Of a DNA stretch of 64,000 bases, positions 15,856 through 25,894 are shown one piece after another (position 1 is the first letter of the stretch; each line of letters opens with the position of its first letter). Below the pieces are notes generated by a model. That model worked only from the letters and a program-made list of their open reading frames with translations, was not told the origin of the DNA and searched no databases. Location: contig CAZTOP010000002.1 of assembly GCA_964615145.1 (NCBI GenBank), forward strand, positions 1 to 64,000, in the 5' to 3' direction. Origin of the DNA: CAIVPM01 sp964615145 (GTDB lineage Bacteria > Bacteroidota > Bacteroidia > Chitinophagales > Chitinophagaceae). Made by a program: the position numbers and the translations under genes.

Positions 15856-18800
15856 TTATCTTAACAATGTAATATCGCCTGTTCTCGATTCCTTTTTGTC
15901 ATCAAAAAACTCAACAATTAAAGTATAATGATATACGTCTTGAGGTTGTAATTCTCCTTTATATTTTCCATCCCATCCTTCACTAATATCATTAGAGCTA
16001 TATACCAAAATCCCCCAACGATTATAGATATTCCAACTAATTTTTTTAATTCCAAATCCCCTTACATAAATCTTATCATTAACACCATTTCCATTAGGAG
16101 AAAAAGCACTAGAAACGTCGTACAATGAACTTACTCGTGCTTGTATATCTCTGCAAATAGTATCAGGACAATCAAACAAATTATATACAGTTAAACAGGT
16201 TTTAAATAATTTATTCATTTGAAACAAATGACTAATTGGTAAATTAATATCGTTTGTTTTTATAGTATCGCCATCACCAAAAGACCAAATGTATTTTACT
16301 GCTCCTGTAGATTTATTAATAAAATTAACTGCAGTATTTACCCTTGGTGGTACTGGGTTGTAAGAGAAATTTGCAGTAGGCGAAATGCTAATTGAAATTG
16401 TATGGGAGATTGAATCTACTTTATTGCAGCTAAATAAATTATAGGCATAAAGCTTAACAGTATAGTTTCCTGTTGCACTAAAAAAATGTACAGCTGTATC
16501 TGTATTAGATGTGGTCCCATCGCCAAAATCCCATACTACATTTTCACTACCAATGGAATTATGCGTGAATTTAATTCCACTAGATAAGCAACCCGTAGAT
16601 GGTGGTGTGTATTGAGATTTTACCCTATCAATAACATTAATAGTTACACTAACGGAGTCTGGTTCATTGCAATAGTTGGTATCAACTAAAATCATAATAA
16701 TTTTATAAATACCTGGCGTTGGATAATTATGATTGATAGTATCAAACCCCATTGAAACTGTTGGCGAGCCATCACCAAAATTAATTTTAAATGAATTATT
16801 TTTAAAAGGTTTAGATGGTGGGAAAGTAGAACCTCTGTTATCAAATTGGTATGTATTAGATATACAATCACCAACTTTTTTATAGCTAAGTTTTAGCTGG
16901 GCACTATCGCTTCTAATTCTCATTGTTAAATACGAAGTATCTACAATGTTACAAGTTGATGAATCTACAGATATTAGCCTAACCCTATATGTACCTATAT
17001 TTTGATAATAATGAAAAGTATCAGGTTTTAAAGTTGAACCCTCAGGACTGCCATCACCAAAATTCCAGCTATATTTCACTCCCTCGGCTATGGTATCTTT
17101 AAATTTTACCAACAAAGGAACACAGCCAGATGTATCTCCATCTACACCTTTAATAGAAGACCTTACCCCAGCACCAATTCCTGTTAAATTAAATGCAATT
17201 TTTACTGCGGCTAAATTGCAATTCGTTGATCCATTATTGGGACTGTAAGCACCAGGAGTAGTAGGAAATGCAGCACCTCCTGAGCAATTAGCACACAAAC
17301 TTTGATAAATGATTCCTTCCCTATCAAACCTACTTGTTCCACCATCAACATGTTCGCCAACGCCTCCATTTTGACCAAAATAATCTCCGTATAGTTGAGA
17401 CCTTGCTCCTCTTTCTAAAACAAAGAAATAAAAATCGCTTCCATCAGTTGTTTTTTGAAGTGCATTACTTGTAATAGGCAATCCACTAGTACCACTATTT
17501 TGGTATGAATAATCAGAGTTAATTGTACCTCCCCATCCAGATACATATACATTTTCACACCTGTCAACTAAGAAGGCTGTTGGAGAAATATTAGGTGCTG
17601 GAGAATTGGTTCCCCAAGTGGTTGAATAAACAAATGCATTTAAGTTAGGTTGCAGTTTAGAAATATATTGCCTGGTAAATGGTTTGTTATAAGGTGAATT
17701 TATAATAGGCCATTGACCTGTAGAAGTTCCCATAATATATGGATAACCATTTTTGTCAAACTGAATACCATAAACATTTTCAGCACCAGAAGTACCCATA
17801 TAACTCGACTTGATTAATGTACTACCATCGGGACTTATAATAGAAACAAATCCATCACAATCGCCGCCCTGAAACATTGGAAATAAAACCCCTGTTGTAT
17901 CGCCAGGGAAATCAGAACTAGCTGTTCCACCAGCGATATAGATATTTTTGCTAAATGGATGAATTGCTAATACAAATGCTGCATCATCATTACTTCCTCC
18001 AAGATATGTGCTGGTTAGAATGTTAGATAAATCGTTTGATAGTTTAATAAAAACTGCATCTTGCTTACGAGCTAAACTAGTATTAGCACCACCATTATTT
18101 TTTTGAATGGCATTTGTTGTAACAAAAAAATCGGTTGATTGTGTACAAGATGCTAACAAGATGTTATTAGATTCATCAATAATTACTTCACTTCTTGCAT
18201 CATCGCCATAATTTCTGTTTAGTGATAAAGTGCCCTTAGGTGTATTAGAATACTTTGGCTTAATATTCATTCCATCGTCATTTGTACCACCAATTTTTTT
18301 TGAAGCTAAAATGTTTCCAGCATTATCAAGTTTTGTTATAACAATATCTTTGTTACCACAAGGTCCAGATAATGGCAGTGTTACAGGATAATTACTTGAA
18401 TTGGTTCTGCCGGCTATTACTAAGTTTCCATTATTATCTACTACCAAACTATGAGGTTGATCATTACCTGTGCTCCCTCCAATATAGGTTGCATAGATTC
18501 TTGCAGTTCCGAGTGGGTTGAATTTTATAATACCCATATCATACTGATTTCCGTCATCTGAATTTACACCTCCTTGGTATGTAGACCCATTGCTCACTGG
18601 AAACCCTCCCCCAAAAACAATGCCTCCAGCATAAAAAAAGCCAGCTGCATCGTAAGTTGCTGTAAAGCCCCAGTTATCGGCTGTACTTCCTGTAAATGTT
18701 GAAAAAACTTTAGTTGGATCAATAATCAGCGGCAGTGATTTATCATAATCACTTACATTAAAGATTACAATATTTTCTTTTATTTTGTAAGTACATTCAA

Positions 18801-19464
18801 TTGTTTTTTTTCCTTGATATGATGGCTGAAAAGTATATGGTTCTAATTCTTTTTCTTCAGCAACAGAGGTTTTAATTATAAGTTTACCTTTCTTTATTTT
18901 CAACTTTTCCGTTCCATCAAAAACTAATGTAATCTGCTTTGGGTCGCCTCCAGGATTTACAATAAAATCATACTTTAAAGATCCATTTCCAGTGTAGTAT
19001 CTAATATCAATATTAGGATAAATGTTTTTGTATGTTACGGCTTGAAAAATTTTACAACCACTTGCCCAATGCTTTGGATCATTACCTATATAGTAATTAT
19101 TGTAACTTTCTTGCGGCTTTTCTACAAGGGCTTGTGGATTTTTATTAGCACCTAAAAAACTAACCTCATAAACATGAGAGTGTAAGCCTAAATTATTAGT
19201 AAAATTAGCTTTCGAATTTGAAGAATTACCGTGTGGATGATAAAAATTATGAATAGCTTCAAGGTCGGTTATATTGTGTTGCAACATTCTATATCCACCA
19301 TCAGGTTTTAATGCAATAGCTCCAGTTTTTAATTCTCCTTTAAAAGATATATTACTTGCCCATTGTCCTTTGTTTTCAACAAACTCAAGATAACCCTGAG
19401 CATTGGTATTTAAAAAACAAATGAGTAAAACAATTGTAGATGTATATTTATTTATTAAGTTCAT
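15856..19464 (-). CDS. giant surface protein with PKD domains and T9SS type B sorting domain
   Basis: Secreted protein of 1,202 residues. A signal peptide (LLICFLNTNAQ) is followed by the ENKGQW domain (about 25-250, DUF7948 type). About 255-750 contains SBBP-like beta-propeller repeats with phrases such as ATYIGGSTGNDQPHSLVVD and STYLGGSNDDAAF. Four or more PKD domains follow between about 770 and 1110 (WNFGDGSPEG, INFGDGSPT, WDFGDGTTS, WSFGDGDT). The end (about 1115-1202) is the gliding-motility-associated C-terminal domain: FSPNGNGVNDK, WNIYNRWG, EGWDGKYKG and YHYTLIVEF. This domain directs export by the type IX system and attachment to the cell surface. The gene overlaps the upstream peptidase stop (TAATG) and is followed by porP/sprF, its probable secretion partner. 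Confidence 0.92.
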   Translation of the reverse strand: MNLINKYTSTIVLLICFLNTNAQGYLEFVENKGQWASNISFKGELKTGAIALKPDGGYRMLQHNITDLEAIHNFYHPHGNSSNSKANFTNNLGLHSHVYEVSFLGANKNPQALVEKPQESYNNYYIGNDPKHWASGCKIFQAVTYKNIYPNIDIRYYTGNGSLKYDFIVNPGGDPKQITLVFDGTEKLKIKKGKLIIKTSVAEEKELEPYTFQPSYQGKKTIECTYKIKENIVIFNVSDYDKSLPLIIDPTKVFSTFTGSTADNWGFTATYDAAGFFYAGGIVFGGGFPVSNGSTYQGGVNSDDGNQYDMGIIKFNPLGTARIYATYIGGSTGNDQPHSLVVDNNGNLVIAGRTNSSNYPVTLPLSGPCGNKDIVITKLDNAGNILASKKIGGTNDDGMNIKPKYSNTPKGTLSLNRNYGDDARSEVIIDESNNILLASCTQSTDFFVTTNAIQKNNGGANTSLARKQDAVFIKLSNDLSNILTSTYLGGSNDDAAFVLAIHPFSKNIYIAGGTASSDFPGDTTGVLFPMFQGGDCDGFVSIISPDGSTLIKSSYMGTSGAENVYGIQFDKNGYPYIMGTSTGQWPIINSPYNKPFTRQYISKLQPNLNAFVYSTTWGTNSPAPNISPTAFLVDRCENVYVSGWGGTINSDYSYQNSGTSGLPITSNALQKTTDGSDFYFFVLERGARSQLYGDYFGQNGGVGEHVDGGTSRFDREGIIYQSLCANCSGGAAFPTTPGAYSPNNGSTNCNLAAVKIAFNLTGIGAGVRSSIKGVDGDTSGCVPLLVKFKDTIAEGVKYSWNFGDGSPEGSTLKPDTFHYYQNIGTYRVRLISVDSSTCNIVDTSYLTMRIRSDSAQLKLSYKKVGDCISNTYQFDNRGSTFPPSKPFKNNSFKINFGDGSPTVSMGFDTINHNYPTPGIYKIIMILVDTNYCNEPDSVSVTINVIDRVKSQYTPPSTGCLSSGIKFTHNSIGSENVVWDFGDGTTSNTDTAVHFFSATGNYTVKLYAYNLFSCNKVDSISHTISISISPTANFSYNPVPPRVNTAVNFINKSTGAVKYIWSFGDGDTIKTNDINLPISHLFQMNKLFKTCLTVYNLFDCPDTICRDIQARVSSLYDVSSAFSPNGNGVNDKIYVRGFGIKKISWNIYNRWGILVYSSNDISEGWDGKYKGELQPQDVYHYTLIVEFFDDKKESRTGDITLLR

Positions 19465-22400
19465 TATTTGCTAATAATTAATTTATCTGACAAAATTTCG
19501 CCTTCCTTGTTTAAAATTGATACAAGATAAACTCCATTGTTAAATAGACCTGTTTGTAATGTTATAAACGTATTAATCATATCAACAGTTTTATCTAGTA
19601 TCAACTTTCCTTGAATATCAAAAACCTTCAGTTTAGTAGCTTTGAAATCTTTTGGCAAATAAATTTTAGTTTCTGTTTTTGATGGATTTGGAATGATAGC
19701 AATTGATGTTTTAACATTATTAAAATTCAATTGTCGTGTTTCCGAAAAAGAAAAAATACCACTAAAATCAACAGCCTTTATTCTATAATAATTAACACCT
19801 TCGTACGGATGTTCATCATTATAAAAATAATTCGCCTGATTTGCATCAGTTACTTTACCAATATTTTCCCACATCCTACCATCAATACTTCTTTCAATAT
19901 GATATTCTTTGATATTAATTTGATCTGCTATTGACCAATTTAATAAAGACAACCTTCCTGATGATTTAGCTGCAAAAGATAAAAATTTTACTGGTAAGGG
20001 CTTGGGAGTTACATAAACAGGAACTGAAGATGAATCAAGTAAGTTTCTTGCTGAGTCATATACATAAAATTTTATAAATGCTCCACAACCATTTGTAACT
20101 ACAATGTCATCCACTACCCAACCATTTAAAATACCAGCTCCACCATTACCCACATCTGTACCAGTTCTAAATCTAAGTTTAGTGTTACTTCCTGCTAGTG
20201 AAGTAATATTAACTATTGAATTTTGAAAACTATTTATGGTTCCAGAAAATGCTTTTTGATTTGCAAGAGGAGCAGAAGCATCAATAGTAGTGTTATAACC
20301 ATTTTGCAAAAAACTAGAACTTACATCTTGCCAACTAGCTCCATTGTTTGTTGAAATCTCCAGTAAGCCTCCATCATAACTACCCTCAAAATCGTACAAA
20401 TGCCAGAAAGATAATAAAGACAAACCAGTTGGTGTAAATGTACTTGATGTTAATGTTTGTTCAGATTGAACATCCACATCTTTTGCTTGCCAAGCATGTG
20501 TAGGGCTGTAAGCAAATTGAGTAGTTACGTTCCAACTATTGTTGCCAGAAATATTTGCATTAGTAAAACTGCCAAGTGTTTTACCATCTTGATTATCATT
20601 AATTACACTATCTAAAGCACAACCTTTGGCAGTAGCTGTAATTACTAATTTCAGACTATCGGTTTGAAATGCTTTTTGAAAATTAATATTTGAAAAAATT
20701 ACACTATCAGCATTACTTATTCCTCCATTACTGCTTGTATAGTTAAATCCTGATGGAATAATAGCTTTAACTTTATATCCATTAGTAGGAGATTTACATT
20801 GGCAGGTTGCATTTAAATCAAAGTTTGCAGTGGCACCAGATTGTATAGTTTTAAATGGGGTTTGTTTTGATAAGGTTACTGCCATTGGCACGTCAAAAGC
20901 AGGAGTTTGATCTGTTGTACTTGTTGATGCTCCTTGTTTAGCAGAATATCCCATTCCTCTTCTTGCAAATGCTTGCCAAATAGTGCATTTATGTCTGCCA
21001 TTATAAAGTATATCATCAGCTGCTAGAATGGCATCTCTTGAATCTAAAAAACCGGGAGAACAAGGTTGTAATTTCATGCCTAACATTACCAAGTTTAATG
21101 CAATTACATTACCGCCTGCTCCATTGGCTGTATATAAATTGGGGGTAATTATATTTTCTTGCTGAATAATACCCCAAGTCATATCCCACAAAGCAGCACA
21201 CCATATTTCTCCAATATAATGTACTTCTCCATAGGTAGCCATATTAGCATAAGTATGAGAATTGATGGACATATTTGTTGAATACGGATATGTTCTAATT
21301 CCAAAACCAGTTGGAACCTGATTAAAAGCATACACCCCAATTGGCCTTGCAATAACTCCATCATTAATAGTTGCTGTAGACCAGGTTGTAGTCATCATTA
21401 AAGCTAAATAATCACTCCAACCTTCACCAGCTTGTTCCGCATTATTTAAGCAGGACGAATTAGCTGCACCCCCAGTTAATCTTATAGAAATTCCATGTGT
21501 GTATTCATGAACTACAATGCCATTATCAATATCACCATCAAATTGCACCCCTTGTTGCAAAGTTGCATTTACAGTATTACCAAGTGTTAATTGATTAATA
21601 ATTTTATTTCCATCATCAATGCCAATCATAACGGCAGGAATAATAATTGTATTATCAGAACCACCCATTGTAATTGGTTTGTTAGTATTGTAAATAATAA
21701 TAACGCCTATTGCACCAGCATTTTGAGCATTTTTCACTCTTTGCGTATAGGTACAATTAGTTTGCTGAGCATATTTAATTAATGCTATTTTTCCAGATAA
21801 ATTGTTTACTGCTGTACTACAAGCATTATGACTTGTTCCTGCAGCATTATCATTATAATAAACAACCTGACCAGTTTTGGGTCCCACATTCTTTAATAAA
21901 TTAGCTGTGCTCATTGCACCTTCTTTAGCAGCATAAGAACCAGCAATATCTGAAGGGGCATTGATTTTTAAATTTAAGGAAGCAGAAAATAAATACATCT
22001 GCATTATAGCAGTATCACCATCAGGATTTGCCCAGAAGTTAGCATTGTTTACACCACCTCCATCTTGAGCTTCTGCCAAAACCATATCATTACCAATCCC
22101 GCCTCTACCTAAATTATCTTTTTGAAAATTTCCAGCAGGTTCAGTAAATCCATATTGATACGAAACATCGTGCATTAAATTATTCCAATAAAACAAATTA
22201 GTTGTTGCAAAATTTCTATTGGCAGTTGATGTTGGTTGCAAACTAAAATCAGGAGTGAAATTAAAGTTCAAACTTGGTAAAGCAGTTGTAGAAGTAGCCC
22301 ATCTTCCTGGTGCATCTTTATTTAAACTATCATCATAAGCAAATACATTATTACCACGTGTGATGTTATAATTAGTTGTACCATCAAAATGCCAACCATT

Positions 22401-23243
22401 TGTAATGGCATTATTTCCTGCACCTGCCCTTAACCAAGGATTAGTTTCCAATGCCACACCTGCGGCAAATCTATTTTCATATGGAAATCTAACCACATTA
22501 TAAACAGCATTTGTTGTAGTAGGTGGTGACAATGGACTTTCTTCTACTTTTGGAATATCAAAATTAGCAGGCTGATACATTTGAAATGTTGAATATTTGA
22601 TATTAGAATTATCAAAGTTTTCATTAACAGTTTCATTGTACTTTTCAATAATATTTCCCGTATGTGCATCTACAAAAATATTCCAATTATCTGTGGTGTT
22701 TAAAGGAGCAATACTAATGCTCCAAGCCAAATGCAAAGTATTGCTAGAATCCGGTTTCCAAAAAAGTGTTGCTTTGATATTTCTTTTTGAAAAATTTGAT
22801 TTACTAAAAATTATTTTTTTGCTAAGACTAAATTGATTTTGCAATTCTGCTGGGTTTTCAATAGCCGAAATTTGCAGTTCAGAGGCCGCCCTTTTTACAG
22901 CATCATTAGCTGAAATTTGAGGATTTGAATTTGGTGTTTTATTAAGTAAATTATTGATAAAATTACCAGATTGATATTGCAAAATATCGTTCTTAAAAAC
23001 TGCTGTCTTAATTTGATTAAAAACAGAAATACCTAAATAAGTTTGCTGAAAATAAATAAAGGTTAAACCTGTTTGTTCATCTGTATAAGCATTTGTAATA
23101 ACAGGAAATTCATCTGTATTGATATTTATTTTAAAATACTTTGCATTGATTTTAACAAGGTTCAAAGCTTTTGCTTTGTCTATGTCTTGAGCAAATAAAT
23201 TACCTACAAAAAACAATCCCAATACAACTAATATTTTATTCAT
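19464..23243 (-). CDS. M36 family metallopeptidase (fungalysin-like) with T9SS type A sorting domain
   Basis: Secreted zinc endopeptidase of about 1,259 residues. I choose the ATG at 23243 because NKILVVLGLFFVGNLFAQ is a signal peptide; the upstream ATG at 23264 adds seven residues and overlaps recG. An FTP/PepSY-type inhibitory propeptide covers about 30-200. The catalytic site is HEYTHG near residue 580 (the HExxH variant of M36) with the third ligand in GEGWSDY. A PA domain (LIKYAQQTNCTYTQRVKNAQNAGAIGVII) is inserted at about 440-550. A beta-rich module (NNGASWQDV) follows the catalytic domain. The last 75 residues (IPNPSKTETKIYL, IQGKLILDK, NGVYLVSI) are a type A CTD. It shares TAATG with the next gene and is translationally linked to recG. 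Confidence 0.93.
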   Translation of the reverse strand: MNKILVVLGLFFVGNLFAQDIDKAKALNLVKINAKYFKININTDEFPVITNAYTDEQTGLTFIYFQQTYLGISVFNQIKTAVFKNDILQYQSGNFINNLLNKTPNSNPQISANDAVKRAASELQISAIENPAELQNQFSLSKKIIFSKSNFSKRNIKATLFWKPDSSNTLHLAWSISIAPLNTTDNWNIFVDAHTGNIIEKYNETVNENFDNSNIKYSTFQMYQPANFDIPKVEESPLSPPTTTNAVYNVVRFPYENRFAAGVALETNPWLRAGAGNNAITNGWHFDGTTNYNITRGNNVFAYDDSLNKDAPGRWATSTTALPSLNFNFTPDFSLQPTSTANRNFATTNLFYWNNLMHDVSYQYGFTEPAGNFQKDNLGRGGIGNDMVLAEAQDGGGVNNANFWANPDGDTAIMQMYLFSASLNLKINAPSDIAGSYAAKEGAMSTANLLKNVGPKTGQVVYYNDNAAGTSHNACSTAVNNLSGKIALIKYAQQTNCTYTQRVKNAQNAGAIGVIIIYNTNKPITMGGSDNTIIIPAVMIGIDDGNKIINQLTLGNTVNATLQQGVQFDGDIDNGIVVHEYTHGISIRLTGGAANSSCLNNAEQAGEGWSDYLALMMTTTWSTATINDGVIARPIGVYAFNQVPTGFGIRTYPYSTNMSINSHTYANMATYGEVHYIGEIWCAALWDMTWGIIQQENIITPNLYTANGAGGNVIALNLVMLGMKLQPCSPGFLDSRDAILAADDILYNGRHKCTIWQAFARRGMGYSAKQGASTSTTDQTPAFDVPMAVTLSKQTPFKTIQSGATANFDLNATCQCKSPTNGYKVKAIIPSGFNYTSSNGGISNADSVIFSNINFQKAFQTDSLKLVITATAKGCALDSVINDNQDGKTLGSFTNANISGNNSWNVTTQFAYSPTHAWQAKDVDVQSEQTLTSSTFTPTGLSLLSFWHLYDFEGSYDGGLLEISTNNGASWQDVSSSFLQNGYNTTIDASAPLANQKAFSGTINSFQNSIVNITSLAGSNTKLRFRTGTDVGNGGAGILNGWVVDDIVVTNGCGAFIKFYVYDSARNLLDSSSVPVYVTPKPLPVKFLSFAAKSSGRLSLLNWSIADQINIKEYHIERSIDGRMWENIGKVTDANQANYFYNDEHPYEGVNYYRIKAVDFSGIFSFSETRQLNFNNVKTSIAIIPNPSKTETKIYLPKDFKATKLKVFDIQGKLILDKTVDMINTFITLQTGLFNNGVYLVSILNKEGEILSDKLIISK

Positions 23244-23260
23244 TGTCCTTATTTGAGTTA

Positions 23261-25312
23261 TCAACTAATTTTACTCCAACCGGTTTTTCCTTTTTGGCTT
23301 TGAAGGTAATTCTTTAGTGGTAAATTTTTATCTTCTTTTAAATCTATATCGTTTTTCAACAATGTATCAGCTTCAAATTTAGCAAGTTCCAATATCTCTT
23401 TGTCATTTATTATAGATGCTAATTTAAAATTCATAGCACCACTTTGTCTAGTACCTTCAATATCTCCAGGCCCCCTTAACTCTAAATCCTTTTCAGCAAT
23501 TTTAAAACCATCGTTTGTTTGACACATTATATTGATGCGTTCTTTACTTTCAACGCTGCTTTTTGCACCTGTTATTAATATACAATAACTCTTTTCGCTA
23601 CCTCGTCCTACTCTGCCTCTTAGCTGATGTAATTGAGACAATCCAAACTTTTCGGCACTTTCAATTACCATAACACTAGCATTGGGAACATTAACACCAA
23701 CTTCGATAACTGTTGTTGACACCATTATTTGACACTCACCACTGACAAAACGTTGCATATTGGCTTCTTTTAAATCAGGTTTTAATTTGCCATGCAGCAT
23801 ACTGATATTATATAAATGCTCAGGGAAAAAAGTTTTTACCTGTTCGTAGCCTTGTGTCAAGTCTTCATAATTTACTTTTTCACTTTCTTCAATTAATGGA
23901 TAAATAAAATACGCTTGTCTTCCACTATCAATTTCTGACTTTACAAATTCCATTACACTTGCACGCTTCATTTCATTTCTGGCAACTGTAACAATAGGTT
24001 TTCTGCCTGGTGGTAATTCATCCATCACGCTATAATCCAAATCTCCATAAGCTGTCATTGCAAGAGTTCTTGGAATGGGCGTTGCCGTCATAACCAAAAC
24101 GTGTGGTGGCACAACAGCTTTTTTCCATAAGGCTGCACGTTGTGCAACACCAAACCTATGCTGTTCATCTACCACAGCCAAACCTAAATTTTTAAACCGA
24201 ACTGAATCCTCAATTAGTGCGTGTGTTCCTACAACAAAATGAATAGAATCTTCCAACAACCCTTTTAGTATTCCCTTTCTTTCTTTTGCTCTGGTACTAC
24301 CAGTCAATAATCGTATTTCTAAGCCAGTATTTTCAAGTAATTGTTTTATACCATTATAATGTTGTTGTGCTAAAATTTCAGTAGGAGCCATTAAGCAACT
24401 TTGATATCCATTGTCTGCAGCTATTAACATACTTAGCAAAGCAACAATAGTTTTACCACTACCTACATCACCTTGTAACAAACGATTCATTTGAGCACCT
24501 CTTGCTGTATCGGTTCTTATTTCTTTAAGCACTCGTTTTTGAGCATTTGTTAATTCAAATGGCAGATGATACTTGTAAAATTTGTTAAAATAATCTCCAA
24601 CTTTTTCAAAAACAACACCTTTATTAGCTCTATGACGTTGCATTCTGATAAGGGCTAATCGGATTTGAGCTACAAAAAACTCCTCAAACTTTAATCTTCT
24701 TATTGCAGCTAAATGTTCAGCTTCATCTTTTGGAAAATGTGCTGCCCTATATGCAATATTTCTATCCATTAAACCCAATCTTTCCAATACATCTTTGGGC
24801 AAATTTTCTTCAATGTCTTTGGGCTGCAATTGCAGTAAAAGTTGGTGCGTAAGTTTAGCAATACTTCTTCCATTTAAACCTTTTACTTTAAGCTTTTCTG
24901 TAGTTGGATATACAGGTTCCAAAAATATTTTACCGCCTGCTTTTTGTGGTACAAATATTTCCATTTCGGGATGCACCATTTGAGGCTTACCATTAAAAAA
25001 ACTCACTTTTCCAAACAATAAATAATCTGTTCCTTCAACCAAAGTTTTTTGTACATAGTTTACACCTTGAAACCAGGCTAATTCTAACTCACCTGTTTTA
25101 TCTTTTATGGTTGCCACTAATCTTTTAGTGTATTTTTCACCAATAATATCAAAGTGCAATAACCTACCAGCAACTTGTATATATTCTGTTTGATAATTGA
25201 TATCTGCTATGGCAGATACTTTTGTTTTATCAATATGTCTAAATGGAAAATGATTCAGTAAATCTCCGAAAGTAAAAATCTCTAATTCTTTCTTCAAACT
25301 GTCGCCACGCAA
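23261..25312 (-). CDS. recG: ATP-dependent DNA helicase RecG
   Basis: Branch-migration helicase that remodels stalled replication forks and Holliday junctions. The wedge/OB domain occupies about 50-150. The helicase core has Walker A GDVGSGKT, VVDEQHRFG (DExH-type box) and TATPIPRTL; the C-terminal half has QLRGRVGRG and DLELRGPGD. The given frame starts at a TTG, but conserved RecG sequence (LSSPIEYLKGVGP) continues upstream in the same frame to a TAA at 25382-25384. That extension has no ATG, GTG or TTG; ATT at 25372 or ATA at 25369 are the likely starts, giving about 702 residues, the usual length. A promoter box lies at 25400-25407. Surface protein genes follow in the same transcript. Confidence 0.95.
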   Translation of the reverse strand: MRGDSLKKELEIFTFGDLLNHFPFRHIDKTKVSAIADINYQTEYIQVAGRLLHFDIIGEKYTKRLVATIKDKTGELELAWFQGVNYVQKTLVEGTDYLLFGKVSFFNGKPQMVHPEMEIFVPQKAGGKIFLEPVYPTTEKLKVKGLNGRSIAKLTHQLLLQLQPKDIEENLPKDVLERLGLMDRNIAYRAAHFPKDEAEHLAAIRRLKFEEFFVAQIRLALIRMQRHRANKGVVFEKVGDYFNKFYKYHLPFELTNAQKRVLKEIRTDTARGAQMNRLLQGDVGSGKTIVALLSMLIAADNGYQSCLMAPTEILAQQHYNGIKQLLENTGLEIRLLTGSTRAKERKGILKGLLEDSIHFVVGTHALIEDSVRFKNLGLAVVDEQHRFGVAQRAALWKKAVVPPHVLVMTATPIPRTLAMTAYGDLDYSVMDELPPGRKPIVTVARNEMKRASVMEFVKSEIDSGRQAYFIYPLIEESEKVNYEDLTQGYEQVKTFFPEHLYNISMLHGKLKPDLKEANMQRFVSGECQIMVSTTVIEVGVNVPNASVMVIESAEKFGLSQLHQLRGRVGRGSEKSYCILITGAKSSVESKERINIMCQTNDGFKIAEKDLELRGPGDIEGTRQSGAMNFKLASIINDKEILELAKFEADTLLKNDIDLKEDKNLPLKNYLQSQKGKTGWSKIS

Positions 25313-25399
25313 AGGGCCTACACCTTTAAGATATTCAATGGGTGAAGATAATATGTGTGTACTTGATATAATATTTTCTGGTTATTAGTGAAAGCCTAG

Positions 25400-25407
25400 C
25401 AAATTTA
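25400..25407 (-). promoter_or_regulatory. -7 box of the recG operon
   Basis: TAAATTTG on the minus strand matches TAnnTTTG. A start of transcription near 25393 would leave about 20 bases before the ATT codon proposed as the recG start. No clear -33 element is seen. Confidence 0.45.
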
Positions 25408-25694
25408 TGAGTGTATTGAATAAGTGTAAAATGAGATTGTTATATAAATACTCTAAGTAAATATTTTCAAAAAAAAATAATGAGTTTTCATTTGGAGAAC
25501 CAACCTATTTTTTAGACCTTAATTTCATTTTTGCTATTTTTTTTTATAAAGCAAGCAAAACGCAACAAAAAAGACTCTTTAATGTTAAAAGGTGGTTTTT
25601 GAATTGTTTAAAAAAGATTATTTTTTATCAATGTATTAGTAAAGATATTATAGAAGTAAAATTAGTTCCCAGATTGGCTGATGATTAAAATAAA

Positions 25695-25724
25695 AAATGA
25701 GGTTAGAAAAATCTAACCTCATTT
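25695..25724 (-). terminator. rho-independent terminator after tRNA-Pro
   Basis: Perfect 13-bp stem AAATGAGGTTAGA (25695-25707) with TCTAACCTCATTT (25712-25724) and a four-base A loop, followed on the minus strand by a T run. It starts about ten bases after the tRNA end. Confidence 0.85.
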
Positions 25725-25733
25725 AATTTTTTG

Positions 25734-25807
25734 TCGGGAGGACAGGATTCGAACCTGCGACCCCTTGGTCCCAAACCAAGTATTCTACCGGGCTGAACTA
25801 CCTCCCG
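25734..25807 (-). tRNA. tRNA-Pro (TGG)
   Basis: On the minus strand the acceptor stem CGGGAGG pairs with CCTCCCG. The anticodon stem CTTGG/CCAAG holds the loop TTTGGGA with anticodon TGG. The T arm contains GGTTCGAATCC; the discriminator is A. CCA is not encoded. Promoter and terminator lie directly on either side, so the gene is monocistronic. Confidence 0.95.
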
Positions 25808-25835
25808 CCGACATCAACTATTGTTGAAAGGAGTG

Positions 25836-25866
25836 CAAAAGTAAGGTTATGAATTTACCAACCAAA
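25836..25866 (-). promoter_or_regulatory. tRNA-Pro promoter
   Basis: On the minus strand TACTTTTG (25836-25843) is a perfect -7 element, and TTTG (25863-25866) lies 19 bases upstream. The tRNA starts 28 bases below the -7 box. Confidence 0.75.
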
Positions 25867-25894
25867 CATTTTTTAATTTTTTTACAAATAATTT

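Larger units (their letters stand above)
25313..25733. other. recG leader and intergenic region
   Basis: The part 25313-25372 most likely encodes the N-terminus of RecG (see recG). Beyond the -7 box at 25400-25407 I see no gene and no strong repeat up to the tRNA-Pro terminator at 25695; the sequence is AT-rich with many short A and T runs. Confidence 0.6.
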
